This document shows, in pieces, positions 63,337 through 64,000 of a stretch of DNA of 64,000 nt. The notes below the pieces were generated by a model, which saw nothing but the letters and a program-made list of their open reading frames with translations, was not told where the DNA came from and did not search any database. The stretch's first letter is position 1. Each line of letters opens with the position of its first letter. The translations under genes and the position numbers were made by a program. Source of the DNA: Geobacter sp. SVR (lineage in GTDB: Bacteria; Desulfobacterota; Desulfuromonadia; Geobacterales; Pseudopelobacteraceae); contig NZ_AP024469.1 in assembly GCF_016865365.1 (NCBI RefSeq), forward strand, positions 3,006,501 to 3,070,500, written 5' to 3'.

Positions 63337-64000
63337 TCAATATGCGGCCAGTTGATCAGCCACCTTGACCAGGTTCGGCAGGTCAGGCTTGGTCAGGATA
63401 TGATTGGCGCCCAGTCCGATCCATTTGCGCTTGTTATCGTCGGAAGCCAGCGAAGAGAAGATCACGACCGGCAGCTCCTTGACCGTTTCCGTCTTGCGGA
63501 CCAGCGACGTGAGATGCAGTCCGTCCATCTGGGGCATCTCCACGTCGGTGATCAGCAGGCTCAGGATGCTCCTGACATCCACCCCCTGCATCTCGCTTTC
63601 GGCAATTTTGCGCTGGATCATGTCCCAGGCAGCGGCGCCGTCTTCCGCCTCCTCGACCACATAGCCGGCACTACGCAGAGCGCTGCACATGGTGTGGCGG
63701 ATGAAGGCCGAATCGTCGGCTACCAGCACGATTTTATGGGCGCGGTTGAACTCCACCGCCTGATGGATCGTATCCTGATCGAGCGGCCGCAACGCGCTCT
63801 CCGAACAGAGCTCGCCGACGATTTTCTCGAAATCGAGCACAAGAATGATGCGGTCATCCATTTTGACCAAGCCGGTTACCTGATCGCTGTGCACCGATTT
63901 TGACGGCGGCTCGACATTTTTCCACGAGATGCGGTAGATGCGGGAGACGGAATGCACCAGCACCCCTACCATCAGGTTGTTGAATTCGAGCACGACCACC
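63337..64000 (-). CDS. CheV-like chemotaxis protein, N-terminus outside window
   Basis: At least 221 visible residues running off the right edge. The visible N-terminal part is the end of a CheW domain (VGVLVHSVSRIYRISW, GLVKMDDRIILVLDFEKI). The C-terminal ~120 residues are a receiver with DDSAFIR, phospho-Asp in LLITDVEMPQMDG and Lys in HILTKPD. CheV couples receptors to CheA and is tuned by phosphorylation. Confidence 0.88.
   Translation of the reverse strand, partial: VVVLEFNNLMVGVLVHSVSRIYRISWKNVEPPSKSVHSDQVTGLVKMDDRIILVLDFEKIVGELCSESALRPLDQDTIHQAVEFNRAHKIVLVADDSAFIRHTMCSALRSAGYVVEEAEDGAAAWDMIQRKIAESEMQGVDVRSILSLLITDVEMPQMDGLHLTSLVRKTETVKELPVVIFSSLASDDNKRKWIGLGANHILTKPDLPNLVKVADQLAAY

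Overview
The window looks like Geobacterales (Geobacter, Trichlorobacter or Pelobacter-like Desulfuromonadota). The evidence is the GC-rich coding style, a glycine-cleavage operon with a split P protein, an FdhD-MobA fusion, HD-GYP, CheV and PAS-kinase signalling genes, and a riboswitch that matches, nearly base for base, the Geobacter-type 3',3'-cGAMP aptamer as I remember it. No taxonomic search could be run.

Layout. (1) 1-24.7 kb is the late half of a contractile-tailed prophage, all on the + strand. It runs from lysis (an overlapping spanin-like pair), through packaging, portal, protease/scaffold, decoration and capsid, to connectors, sheath, tube, a frameshifted tail chaperone, tape measure, baseplate, tail fibres and an adenine methylase. 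Its left end lies outside the window. (2) 25.1-27.4 kb is core genome: fdhD-mobA, tadA and a small hypothetical gene. (3) 27.5-36.9 kb is an accessory defence block. It is a type I restriction-modification operon with a SIR2-family gene wedged between hsdS and hsdR (hsdM-hsdS-SIR2-hsdR), followed by an unknown gene, a frameshifted GIY-YIG/DUF4357 gene and a cluster of degenerate tRNA-like sequences. (4) 37-41.6 kb has a large-subunit catalase, shikimate kinase, HIT, zinc-peptidase-like and FMN-reductase genes. (5) 41.6-45.0 kb is a cGAMP-riboswitch-controlled operon: cation/proton antiporter, glutamate-cysteine ligase-like and class-I amidotransferase-like hydrolase. (6) 45-53 kb holds a TMEM175-like channel, a sensor kinase overlapping a response regulator tail to tail, several small genes, an NfeD protein, a leader with partial GEMM resemblance in front of a 66-aa gene, and a Cys-rich PAS kinase. 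(7) 53-59.7 kb on the minus strand carries gcvT-gcvH-gcvPA-gcvPB, then a terminator, then a lipoate/octanoate transferase and lipoyl synthase, which together make and load the lipoyl cofactor of GcvH. (8) 59.9-64 kb has a secreted small protein, a GAF/HD-GYP phosphodiesterase, a DAHP synthase with an aromatic-rich leader peptide and attenuator, and the start-truncated cheV.

The strongest observations are: the complete transcription attenuator of the DAHP synthase gene (a 28-codon leader peptide with 11 aromatic residues among 15, plus a terminator and a matching antiterminator); the cGAMP riboswitch with an overlapping terminator upstream of an ion-transport/gamma-glutamyl operon; the SIR2 gene embedded in a type I R-M operon; the tRNA-like cluster; the in-frame A AAA AAG slippery site of the phage tail chaperone; the nested scaffold start in the prohead protease gene; and the SGNH-esterase tail fibre.
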